In this document: one piece after another, positions 57,757 through 64,000 of the stretch
Position numbering within the stretch: the stretch's first letter is position 1
Layout: each line of letters begins with the position of its first letter
NCBI RefSeq assembly: GCF_042648405.1
Contig: NZ_JBHRXV010000011.1
Coordinates: forward strand, 248,001 to 312,000
Length of the DNA: 64,000 nucleotides
Source of the DNA: Sphingoaurantiacus capsulatus
Lineage (GTDB): Bacteria; Pseudomonadota; Alphaproteobacteria; Sphingomonadales; Sphingomonadaceae
Direction of reading: 5' to 3'
Made by a program: the position numbers and the translations under genes
The notes under the pieces: model-generated
Told to the model about the DNA's origin: nothing
What the model saw: the letters and a program-made list of their open reading frames with translations, nothing else
Database searches by the model: none

Positions 57757-59034
57757 ATGACCGCGATCATCGACATCCATGCCCGCCAGATCCTCGACAG
57801 CCGCGGCAATCCGACGGTCGAGGTCGACGTGTTGCTGGAGGACGGCAGCTTCGGCCGCGCCGCCGTGCCGTCGGGCGCCTCGACCGGTGCGCATGAAGCT
57901 GTCGAGAAGCGCGATGGTGACAAGTCGCGCTACCTCGGCAAGGGGGTCACGCAGGCGGTCGCCGCGGTCAACGGCGAGATCGCCGACGCCATCCTCGGCC
58001 TCGATGCCGAGGACCAGGTCGAGCTCGACCAGATGATGATCGAGCTCGACGGCACGGCGAACAAGAGCCGCCTCGGCGCCAATTCGATCCTCGGCGTCAG
58101 CCTGGCGGCGGCGAAGGCCGCGGCGGATGCTCGCGGCCTGCCGCTCTACCGCTATGTCGGCGGCGTGTCGGCGCTGACGCTCCCGGTGCCGATGATGAAC
58201 ATCATCAACGGCGGCGCGCACGCCGATAATCCCATCGATTTCCAGGAATTCATGATCATGCCGGTCGGCGCCGAGACGCTGGCCGAGGCGGTACGCGTCG
58301 GCGCCGAGATTTTCCACACGCTGAAGAGGGGCCTGCACGACAAGGGCCTTGCCACGGCGGTCGGCGACGAAGGCGGCTTCGCGCCGAACCTCGCCAGCGC
58401 GCCCGAAGCGCTCGACTTCATCATGCAGTCGATCGAGAAGGCCGGCTACAAGCCCGGCGACGACGTCATGCTGGCGCTCGACTGCGCCGCCACCGAATTC
58501 TTCAAGGACGGCAAATATGTCCTTGAAGGGGAAGGGCGTTCGCTCTCGCCGGTCGAGATGGCCGACTATCTCGCCGACCTCGCCGGCCGCTACCCGATCA
58601 TCTCGATCGAGGACGGCATGTCGGAGGATGATTTCGAGGGCTGGAAGGCGCTGACCGACAAGATCGGCAACAAGGTGCAGCTGGTCGGCGACGACCTGTT
58701 CGTGACCAACCCGGCGCGCCTGCGCGACGGCATCGGCCGCGGCCTGGCCAACTCGATCCTCATCAAGGTCAACCAGATCGGTACGCTGACCGAGACCCTG
58801 GAAGCGGTCGAGACGGCGCACCGCGCCCGCTACACCTCGGTGATGTCGCACCGCTCGGGCGAGACCGAGGATTCGACGATCGCCGACCTCGCGGTCGCCA
58901 CCAACTGCGGACAGATCAAGACCGGCTCGCTGGCACGCTCCGACCGGCTTGCCAAGTACAACCAGCTGATCCGCATCGAGGAGCAGCTCGGCGATGCGGC
59001 GCGCTATGCCGGCCGTTCGATCCTGCGCGGCTGA
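57757..59034 (+). CDS. eno: enolase
   Basis: A 425-aa glycolytic enzyme that dehydrates 2-phosphoglycerate to phosphoenolpyruvate. ARQILDSRGNPTVEVDV and SGASTGAHEAVEKRDGD begin the protein, with NIINGGAHADNPIDFQEFMIMP, VGDEGGFAPNL, the metal ligands in LALDCAATEFF, ISIEDGMSEDDFEGW and DDLFVTNPARL, and the C-terminal SHRSGETEDSTIADLAVATNCGQIKTGSLARSDR. It is followed by an ftsB-like gene and pdhAB, an order common in alphaproteobacteria. Confidence 0.98.
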   Translation: MTAIIDIHARQILDSRGNPTVEVDVLLEDGSFGRAAVPSGASTGAHEAVEKRDGDKSRYLGKGVTQAVAAVNGEIADAILGLDAEDQVELDQMMIELDGTANKSRLGANSILGVSLAAAKAAADARGLPLYRYVGGVSALTLPVPMMNIINGGAHADNPIDFQEFMIMPVGAETLAEAVRVGAEIFHTLKRGLHDKGLATAVGDEGGFAPNLASAPEALDFIMQSIEKAGYKPGDDVMLALDCAATEFFKDGKYVLEGEGRSLSPVEMADYLADLAGRYPIISIEDGMSEDDFEGWKALTDKIGNKVQLVGDDLFVTNPARLRDGIGRGLANSILIKVNQIGTLTETLEAVETAHRARYTSVMSHRSGETEDSTIADLAVATNCGQIKTGSLARSDRLAKYNQLIRIEEQLGDAARYAGRSILRG

Positions 59035-59142
59035 TCCGATCTGCTTATGCTTTTGCCCGCGGGACCGGCGAAACTGAGTCTCGCGGGCAACACCATCAGG
59101 AAAGTTGAAAATCCGCTTGAATCCAAGACTCAAGCGTGATTC

Positions 59143-59472
59143 ATGGTGTTCATGAGCGAACGGACGGGTGCCTTTGATCTACTGCGCGGCGCGATGGTGC
59201 CGACGCTGTGCATCCTCGTCGCCGGCTACTTCGCCTATCATGCGTTCGCCGGCCGCACCGGCGTGTTCGCGCTCGGCGACTACAAGGCCGAGCAGGTCGA
59301 GATGGCGGCAAAGGCGGAAGCCGTCGCCGAGCGCAAGGCGCATCTCGAGCGCCGCGTCGCGCTGCTCGACCCGCGCCGGGTCGATCCCGACCTTGCCGAC
59401 GAGCTGGTTCGCGGCAACCTTGGCGTGGTCCGTCCCGACGAAGTCGTGGTGAAGCTGCCGAAAGCTGGTTGA
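59143..59472 (+). CDS. septum formation initiator protein (FtsB/DivIC family)
   Basis: A 109-aa bitopic membrane protein. TM helix at about 15-35 (LRGAMVPTLCILVAGYFAYHAF), then GRTGVFALGDYKAEQVEMAAKAEAVAERKAHLERRVALL as the coiled coil, and DPDLADELVRGNLGVVRPDEVVVKLP, the typical end. It would join the FtsQLB divisome complex. ATG at 59152 (MSERTG) is a plausible alternative start. A 7-base inverted repeat CGCTTGA/TCAAGCG (59114-59136) and a TTGCCCGCG/CGCGGGCAA stem (59053-59090) lie in the spacer after eno. Confidence 0.87.
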   Translation: MVFMSERTGAFDLLRGAMVPTLCILVAGYFAYHAFAGRTGVFALGDYKAEQVEMAAKAEAVAERKAHLERRVALLDPRRVDPDLADELVRGNLGVVRPDEVVVKLPKAG

Positions 59473-59532
59473 ACGAAGAGGGTCTAGGCTCGTATAGCCA
59501 GCCCAAGTTCAATCACGAGAGGGCCTTCCCCC

Positions 59533-60585
59533 GTGGCCAAATCGCCTGCTCGCAAGACCGCGTCCGCCGAACCGCCGATCCCGAATCGCGAGCGCCCGGC
59601 GCAACCGGATCGGTACAAGGCGTCGGCGGAGGAGCTGACCGAATTCTACCGGCAGATGCTGCTGATCCGCCGCTTTGAGGAGAAGGCGGGCCAACTGTAC
59701 GGCATGGGCCTGATCGGCGGCTTCTGCCACCTGTACATCGGCCAGGAAGCCGTTGCCGTCGGCCTGCAGTCGGCGCTGACCATCGGCAAGGACAGCGTGA
59801 TCACCGGCTATCGCGACCATGGCCACATGCTCGCCTACGGCATCGACCCGAAGGTGATCATGGCCGAGCTGACGGGCCGGGCCGCCGGCATTTCGCGCGG
59901 CAAGGGTGGTTCGATGCACATGTTCAGCGTCGAGCACGGCTTCTACGGCGGCCACGGCATCGTCGGCGCCCAGGTGTCGCTCGGCGCCGGCCTGGGCTTT
60001 GCGCACAAGTACAAGGACGATGGCGGCATCTGCCTCGCCTATTTCGGCGATGGCGCCGCGAACCAGGGCCAGGTGTACGAGAGCTTCAACATGGCGGAGC
60101 TGTGGAAGCTGCCCGTCGTGTTCGTCATCGAGAACAACCAGTACGCCATGGGCACCAGCGTCAACCGCTCGAGCGCCGAGGACCAGCTGTACCGGCGCGG
60201 TGAATCCTTCCGCATCCCCGGCATCCAGGTCGACGGCATGGACGTGCTCGCGGTGCGCGGCGCCGCCGAGGTGGCGATCAACTGGGCGCGCGAGGGCAAG
60301 GGCCCGGTGCTGCTCGAGATGAAGACCTACCGTTACCGCGGCCACTCGATGTCCGACCCGGCGAAATACCGGTCGCGCGAGGAAGTGCAGGCGATGCGCG
60401 ACAAGTCGGACCCGATCGAGGGCGCCAAGCGCGAGCTGGAGAAGCTCGGCGTCGGCGAGGATGCGCTGAAGGCGATCGAAAAGGAGATCAAGGCGGTGGT
60501 CGCCGAATCCGCCGACTTCGCCGAGCAGAGCCCTGAGCCGCCGCTCGACGATCTTCATACCGACGTTCTGGTGGGGACCTACTGA
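59533..60585 (+). CDS. pdhA: pyruvate dehydrogenase E1 component, alpha subunit
   Basis: A 350-aa E1-alpha that, with the beta subunit and thiamine diphosphate, decarboxylates pyruvate in the pyruvate dehydrogenase complex. RRFEEKAGQLYGMGLIGGFCHLYIGQEAVAVG, the SRGKGGSMHMFS loop, the ThDP motif GDGAANQGQVYESFNMAELWKLPVVFVIENNQYAMGT and the phosphorylation-loop-like YRYRGHSMSDPAKYR identify it. The GTG start follows GAGAGGG. Its stop and the pdhB start share one base (TGATG). Confidence 0.97.
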   Translation: MAKSPARKTASAEPPIPNRERPAQPDRYKASAEELTEFYRQMLLIRRFEEKAGQLYGMGLIGGFCHLYIGQEAVAVGLQSALTIGKDSVITGYRDHGHMLAYGIDPKVIMAELTGRAAGISRGKGGSMHMFSVEHGFYGGHGIVGAQVSLGAGLGFAHKYKDDGGICLAYFGDGAANQGQVYESFNMAELWKLPVVFVIENNQYAMGTSVNRSSAEDQLYRRGESFRIPGIQVDGMDVLAVRGAAEVAINWAREGKGPVLLEMKTYRYRGHSMSDPAKYRSREEVQAMRDKSDPIEGAKRELEKLGVGEDALKAIEKEIKAVVAESADFAEQSPEPPLDDLHTDVLVGTY

Positions 60586-61985
60586 TGGCGACCGAGATCA
60601 AGCTGCCCGCCATGTCGCCGACAATGGAGGAGGGCACCCTCGCCAAATGGCTGGTCGAGGAAGGCGCCACGGTAAAGCCGGGCGACGTCATCGCCGAGAT
60701 CGAGACCGACAAGGCGACGATGGAGCTGGAAGCCGACGAGGGTGGCACCGTCACCAAGATCCTCGTCCCTGGCGGCACCGACAATGTGAAGGTCGGCACC
60801 CTGATCGCGATCATCGCGGCCGAGGGCGAAGAGGCCGAGGCGCCCGCCGCCAAGGCGGAAGCGCCGAAGGAGGAAGCGCCGAAGGCTGAGGCGAAGGCCG
60901 AAGAATCTGCCGCCGCGACGCCGACCGAGACCAAGACCGACGCCAAGCCCAAGGAAACGCCGGCATCGCTCGCCGTCGAGCCCGATGTGCCCGCCGGCAC
61001 CGAGATGGTCCGACAGACCGTTCGCGAGGCGCTGCGCGACGCGATGGCCGAGGAGATGCGCTCCGACGACCGCGTGTTCGTGATGGGCGAGGAAGTCGCC
61101 GAATATCAGGGTGCCTACAAGGTCACGCAGGGCCTGCTCGACGAGTTCGGGCCGAAGCGCGTCATCGACACGCCGATCACCGAGTATGGCTTTGCCGGCG
61201 TCGGCACGGGCGCCGCGATGGGCGGCCTGCGCCCGATCATCGAGTTCATGACGTTCAACTTCGCCATGCAGGCGATCGACCACATCATCAACTCGGCGGC
61301 GAAGACCAACTATATGTCGGGCGGCCAGATGCGCTGCCCGATCGTGTTCCGCGGCCCCAACGGCGCGGCCAGCCGCGTCGCCGCGCAGCACAGCCAGAAC
61401 TACGCGCCCTGGTACGCCAGCGTCCCCGGCCTGATCGTCATCGCGCCGTACAGCGCCGCCGACGCCAAGGGGCTGCTGAAGGCGGCGATCCGCTCGCCCG
61501 ACCCGGTGGTGTTCCTCGAGAACGAGCTGCTCTACGGCCAGCAGTTCGATGTGCCGAAGCTCGACGACCATGTCCTGCCGATCGGCAAGGCGCGCGTCGT
61601 GCGCGAGGGCAAGGACGTGACGCTCGTCTCCTATTCGATCGGCGTCGGCATCGCGCTCGACGCGGCGTCGAAGCTGGAAGGCGAGGGGATCAGCGCTGAG
61701 GTCATCGACCTGCGCACCCTGCGTCCGCTCGATCGCGGCACCGTGCTGAAGAGCCTTTCGAAGACCAACCGTATCGTGGTGGTCGAGGAAGGCTGGCCGA
61801 CCTGCTCGATCGCCTCGGAGATCGCGGCGATCGCGATGGAAGACGGTTTCGACGACCTCGACGCGCCGGTCTTGCGCGTGACCAACGTCGATGTGCCGCT
61901 GCCCTATGCCGCCAATCTGGAGAAGGCGGCGCTCATCAAGGTCGAAGATGTCATCGCCGCCGCCAAGAAGGTGTGCTACCGCTAG
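60585..61985 (+). CDS. pdhB: pyruvate dehydrogenase E1 component, beta subunit with N-terminal lipoyl domain
   Basis: A 466-aa E1-beta. The first ~80 residues are a lipoyl domain, with the lipoylated Lys K43 in IETDKATMELEA. A Pro/Ala/Glu/Lys linker (about 85-135) follows, then the transketolase-type E1-beta: TVREALRDAMAEEMRSDDRVFVMGEEVAEYQGAYKVTQGL, PIIEFMTFNFAMQAIDHIINSAAKTNYMSGG and VVVEEGWPTCSIASEIAAIA. Lipoyl-fused E1-beta is known in alphaproteobacteria. Its product works with PdhC; a diguanylate cyclase gene comes between. Confidence 0.97.
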   Translation: MATEIKLPAMSPTMEEGTLAKWLVEEGATVKPGDVIAEIETDKATMELEADEGGTVTKILVPGGTDNVKVGTLIAIIAAEGEEAEAPAAKAEAPKEEAPKAEAKAEESAAATPTETKTDAKPKETPASLAVEPDVPAGTEMVRQTVREALRDAMAEEMRSDDRVFVMGEEVAEYQGAYKVTQGLLDEFGPKRVIDTPITEYGFAGVGTGAAMGGLRPIIEFMTFNFAMQAIDHIINSAAKTNYMSGGQMRCPIVFRGPNGAASRVAAQHSQNYAPWYASVPGLIVIAPYSAADAKGLLKAAIRSPDPVVFLENELLYGQQFDVPKLDDHVLPIGKARVVREGKDVTLVSYSIGVGIALDAASKLEGEGISAEVIDLRTLRPLDRGTVLKSLSKTNRIVVVEEGWPTCSIASEIAAIAMEDGFDDLDAPVLRVTNVDVPLPYAANLEKAALIKVEDVIAAAKKVCYR

Positions 61986-62001
61986 CCCTCGAGGGGAAGG
62001 C

Positions 62002-63705
62002 GTGCCGGGTAGACTTCTTCTAGGCTTCATCGCGCTGTGCACGGCGCTGTTGGCGCTGACCGCGCCGGCGGCGGCGCAGCCGTGGCCGACCGTCGAGCTT
62101 CGCGACAAGCTGTGCACGGCGCAGACCGCGCGCGAGCTGTCGGTCGCCGAAGTGTTCGAGATGACGCCCGACTGCGTCGGCGAGCCGCGCGACTATCAGC
62201 ATGAATGGCTGTGGCTGTTCGCCGACCCGAAGGACTTCAAGCTGGTCGCGGGCGAGCAGCCGGCGCATCTGCTGATCGACCAGACCCGCTTCGATCGCAT
62301 CCGTGTGCTGCTGCGCTACGCCGACGGGTCGATCGTCCCCTACGACTTCCACGACGGCGAGCTCGGCCGCAGCTGGGGCCTCGGCGGGCACCTCGATTTC
62401 GACGTCCCCTATAACGGTCAGCAGCTTACCGGCGTCGCCATCGGCTTTGAGAACATGGTGCACTACCCGCTGATGCGGAAAGTGCGGCTGATGCACGACC
62501 CGGCGTTCGACAGCATGCAGCATGCGTGGATCATGACGCTCGGCCTCGTGCTCGGCGCGATGGGCGCCACACTCATGTACAATCTTTTCCTCTACGCCGG
62601 CGTCGCCGACGCCTTTCAGCGCATCTACGTGCTGTGGGCGATCAGCGCCTTCGTCTACGCGCTCTGCTGGTCGAACCTGATCTTCTACGTGTTCCCCGGC
62701 CTCGCCGGCACCACCGGCGTGCGGCTCAACATGGTGGCGGCGAGCGGCGTGCTCACCTTCGGCACCCTGTTCTTCACGCTGTTCATCGAGCCCGGGCGGC
62801 TGCCGCGCTGGTACCGGCGCACGCTCGACGGCATCGCCATCGGCATCCTCTTCGCCGGCCTGCTGGCGGCGCTCGATCCGCTCGGCCTCGCGCCCGAGAT
62901 GGACAAGGCGTTCAATCTCCTCGCCACCGTCAATCTCGCGCTGTTGCTGTCGGGCATCGCCATCGCCTGGGTGGGGCAGAGCCGCGCGGTCACCTTCTAT
63001 GCGCTCGCCTGGGCGGCGCCGCTGTTCGTCGTCGGCGCGCGGCTGGCGCGCAATTTCGGCTATGTCGGGCAGAACGACCTCGTCGACATGGCGACCTTCC
63101 TGTCGATCACCGTGCAGACGGTGCTGCTGTCGCTCGGCATCGCCGACCGGCTCGGGCGGCTGAAGGGCGAGCGCGATCAGGCGACGGCCGAGCGCGAGGA
63201 GATGCGGCTGCTCGCCGAGACCGACCTGCTCACCGGCCTCTACAATCGCCGCGGCTTCGTCACCCGCGCACAGGCGCTGCTGGCCCGGCCCGGCCCGTTC
63301 GGGCTGCTCGTCACCGACCTCGATCATTTCAAGGCGATCAACGACCGGCTCGGCCACAACGCCGGCGACAATGTGCTCGAGCGGGTGGGGCGGATCATCG
63401 CCGAGGCAACCGAGGGCACCTATGTTGCCGGGCGGCTGGGTGGCGAGGAATTTGGCGTCGCGGCGCGATTGGACGGCCCCGAACTGGAAGCGCTCGCCGA
63501 GCGGCTGCGCCTCGCCATCGCCGACGCCGACATGACCGATCTGCTCGGCCCCGCCGCCAGCCTCACGATGAGCGTCGGCCTTACCGACCGCCGCGCCGAC
63601 CCGGAGATCAGCTTCGAGCGGCTCTACAACCTCGCTGACCAGGCGCTCTACCGCGCCAAGCAGCTCGGCCGGAACCGGATCGCGGCGCCCGGAATCGCCG
63701 CCTAG
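62002..63705 (+). CDS. 7TM diguanylate cyclase (7TMR-DISM + GGDEF)
   Basis: A 567-aa inner-membrane protein. It has a signal peptide (FIALCTALLALTAPAAA) and a periplasmic jelly-roll-like DISMED2-type domain (about 25-165, with FADPKDFKLV, RFDRIRVLLRYADGSIVPYDF). Seven TM helices follow (about 175-380), then a short coiled coil (LKGERDQATAEREEMRLL) and a C-terminal GGDEF domain. Catalytic residues read GGEEF (480-484) with DLDHFKAINDRLGHNAGD upstream, so it should make cyclic di-GMP. No R-x-x-D inhibitory site precedes GGEEF. The GTG start follows GAGGGGAAGG. It lies between pdhB and pdhC. Confidence 0.92.
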   Translation: MPGRLLLGFIALCTALLALTAPAAAQPWPTVELRDKLCTAQTARELSVAEVFEMTPDCVGEPRDYQHEWLWLFADPKDFKLVAGEQPAHLLIDQTRFDRIRVLLRYADGSIVPYDFHDGELGRSWGLGGHLDFDVPYNGQQLTGVAIGFENMVHYPLMRKVRLMHDPAFDSMQHAWIMTLGLVLGAMGATLMYNLFLYAGVADAFQRIYVLWAISAFVYALCWSNLIFYVFPGLAGTTGVRLNMVAASGVLTFGTLFFTLFIEPGRLPRWYRRTLDGIAIGILFAGLLAALDPLGLAPEMDKAFNLLATVNLALLLSGIAIAWVGQSRAVTFYALAWAAPLFVVGARLARNFGYVGQNDLVDMATFLSITVQTVLLSLGIADRLGRLKGERDQATAEREEMRLLAETDLLTGLYNRRGFVTRAQALLARPGPFGLLVTDLDHFKAINDRLGHNAGDNVLERVGRIIAEATEGTYVAGRLGGEEFGVAARLDGPELEALAERLRLAIADADMTDLLGPAASLTMSVGLTDRRADPEISFERLYNLADQALYRAKQLGRNRIAAPGIAA

Positions 63706-63822
63706 GTACGCGATTCGGCGTATCGTGTACCAGACAGGTTCATATGGGCGGCGGCGGCTTGTCGCAGGCATTGGGCGGGCGTAAGAACCGCTCAGTCCGT
63801 GCACTCAACGCAAGGTCCGTAC

Positions 63823-64000
63823 ATGCCCATCGACATCACCATGCCCGCGCTGTCCCCCACCATGGAAACGGGGACGCTCGCGAAGTGGCTCGTGAAGGAA
63901 GGGGACACGATCAAGCCCGGCGACGTGATCGCCGAGATCGAGACCGACAAGGCGACCATGGAGGTCGAGGCGGTCGACGAGGGCACCATCGTCAAGCTGC
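63823..64000 (+). CDS. pdhC: dihydrolipoamide acetyltransferase (E2 of pyruvate dehydrogenase), N-terminal part
   Basis: The first 59 codons of an E2 subunit: DITMPALSPTMETGTLAKWLVKEGDTIKPGDVIAEIETDKATMEVEA is a lipoyl domain with the lipoyl Lys in ETDKATM. The gene runs off the window. It follows the diguanylate cyclase gene by 117 bases and completes the pdhA-pdhB-pdhC set. The rest of the protein (E3-binding and catalytic domains) is not visible. The lipoyl domain alone would also fit other acyltransferases; gene order favours pyruvate. Confidence 0.9.
   Translation, partial: MPIDITMPALSPTMETGTLAKWLVKEGDTIKPGDVIAEIETDKATMEVEAVDEGTIVKL

Noticed and set aside
59053..59090. TTGCCCGCG/CGCGGGCAA stem after enolase as a terminator
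   Set aside because: The loop is 20 bases and no T-run follows; transcription probably continues into the ftsB-like gene.

Overview
The window reads as a GC-rich alphaproteobacterial chromosome, most probably a sphingomonad (Sphingomonas or a close relative). This is inferred from several things together: the eno-ftsB-pdhA-pdhB order with a lipoyl domain fused to E1-beta, PEP-CTERM proteins, a DUF4170 protein, many GTG/TTG starts and GTGA/ATGA overlaps, and the characteristic CGTCAT(C/A)CC...GGATGACG palindromic repeats. Nearly all of it is ordinary, densely packed housekeeping sequence. I see no prophage, transposase, CRISPR array or rRNA.

Layout. 1-3.1 kb: the end of agmatine deiminase and N-carbamoylputrescine amidase (agmatine to putrescine), folK, a secreted Tiki/TraB-like protein. 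3.1-4.6 kb: tRNA-Lys, a toxin-antitoxin cassette whose toxin frame carries an amber codon, and a membrane/PRC-barrel pair. 4.6-9.1 kb: UV-damage endonuclease, a 2H phosphoesterase, moaB, a soluble lytic transglycosylase and an atypical uracil-DNA glycosylase homologue. 9.3-16 kb: ETF-ubiquinone oxidoreductase, a TPR protein, ispE, glutaryl-CoA dehydrogenase, a small Ala-rich exported protein with its own promoter and terminator, and an N-formylglutamate amidohydrolase-like protein. 16-23.4 kb: two tandem PEP-CTERM proteins, ilvD, a bifunctional NAD(P)HX repair enzyme, an rRNA methyltransferase and an SRPBCC protein. 23.4-27.7 kb: MAPEG protein, deoxyhypusine/homospermidine synthase-like enzyme, a PLP ornithine/lysine-type decarboxylase behind a structured speF-like leader, and threonine dehydratase. 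27.7-33.8 kb: divergent glpD/glpK, a lipoprotein quinohaemoprotein dehydrogenase and a PAP2 phosphatase. 33.7-40.9 kb: GNAT, a DUF2442/DUF4160 pair, a SnoaL-like protein, a VWA protein and its likely MoxR ATPase partner, separated by three SDR genes. 41-47.4 kb: two overlapping exported-protein genes whose signal peptides contain an in-frame palindromic repeat, then rpoD, dnaG and a YqeY protein. 47.5-53.6 kb: carA, a small lipoprotein, carB, greA and a rhomboid protease. 53.7-57.6 kb: DUF4170, gamma-carbonic anhydrase-like protein, MlaC-like protein, cytochrome c and a three-gene envelope-stress-type cluster. 57.7-64 kb: eno, ftsB-like gene, pdhA, pdhB, a 7TM diguanylate cyclase and the start of pdhC.

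How the genes work together. Three sets stand out. Polyamine genes occur at both ends of the first 27 kb: agmatine to putrescine at the start, decarboxylase plus DHS-like synthase at 24-26 kb. Glycerol uptake metabolism is represented by glpK/glpD. Central carbon flow is represented by enolase and pyruvate dehydrogenase. The carAB genes supply carbamoyl phosphate for pyrimidines and arginine.

The most unusual signal is a 69-bp (23-codon) perfect inverted repeat translated in the same phase inside the signal peptides of two adjacent, translationally coupled genes. A third intergenic copy lies upstream of dnaG. A second, sequence-distinct palindrome family occupies convergent intergenic spacers. 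Other points worth a second look are the amber-interrupted toxin, the Shine-Dalgarno-sequestering leader of the decarboxylase gene, a terminator-like hairpin that doubles as the MAPEG ribosome-binding site, the Cys-poor UDG homologue, and the diguanylate cyclase inside the pdh operon. All functional calls come from reading motifs by eye; no database search was run.
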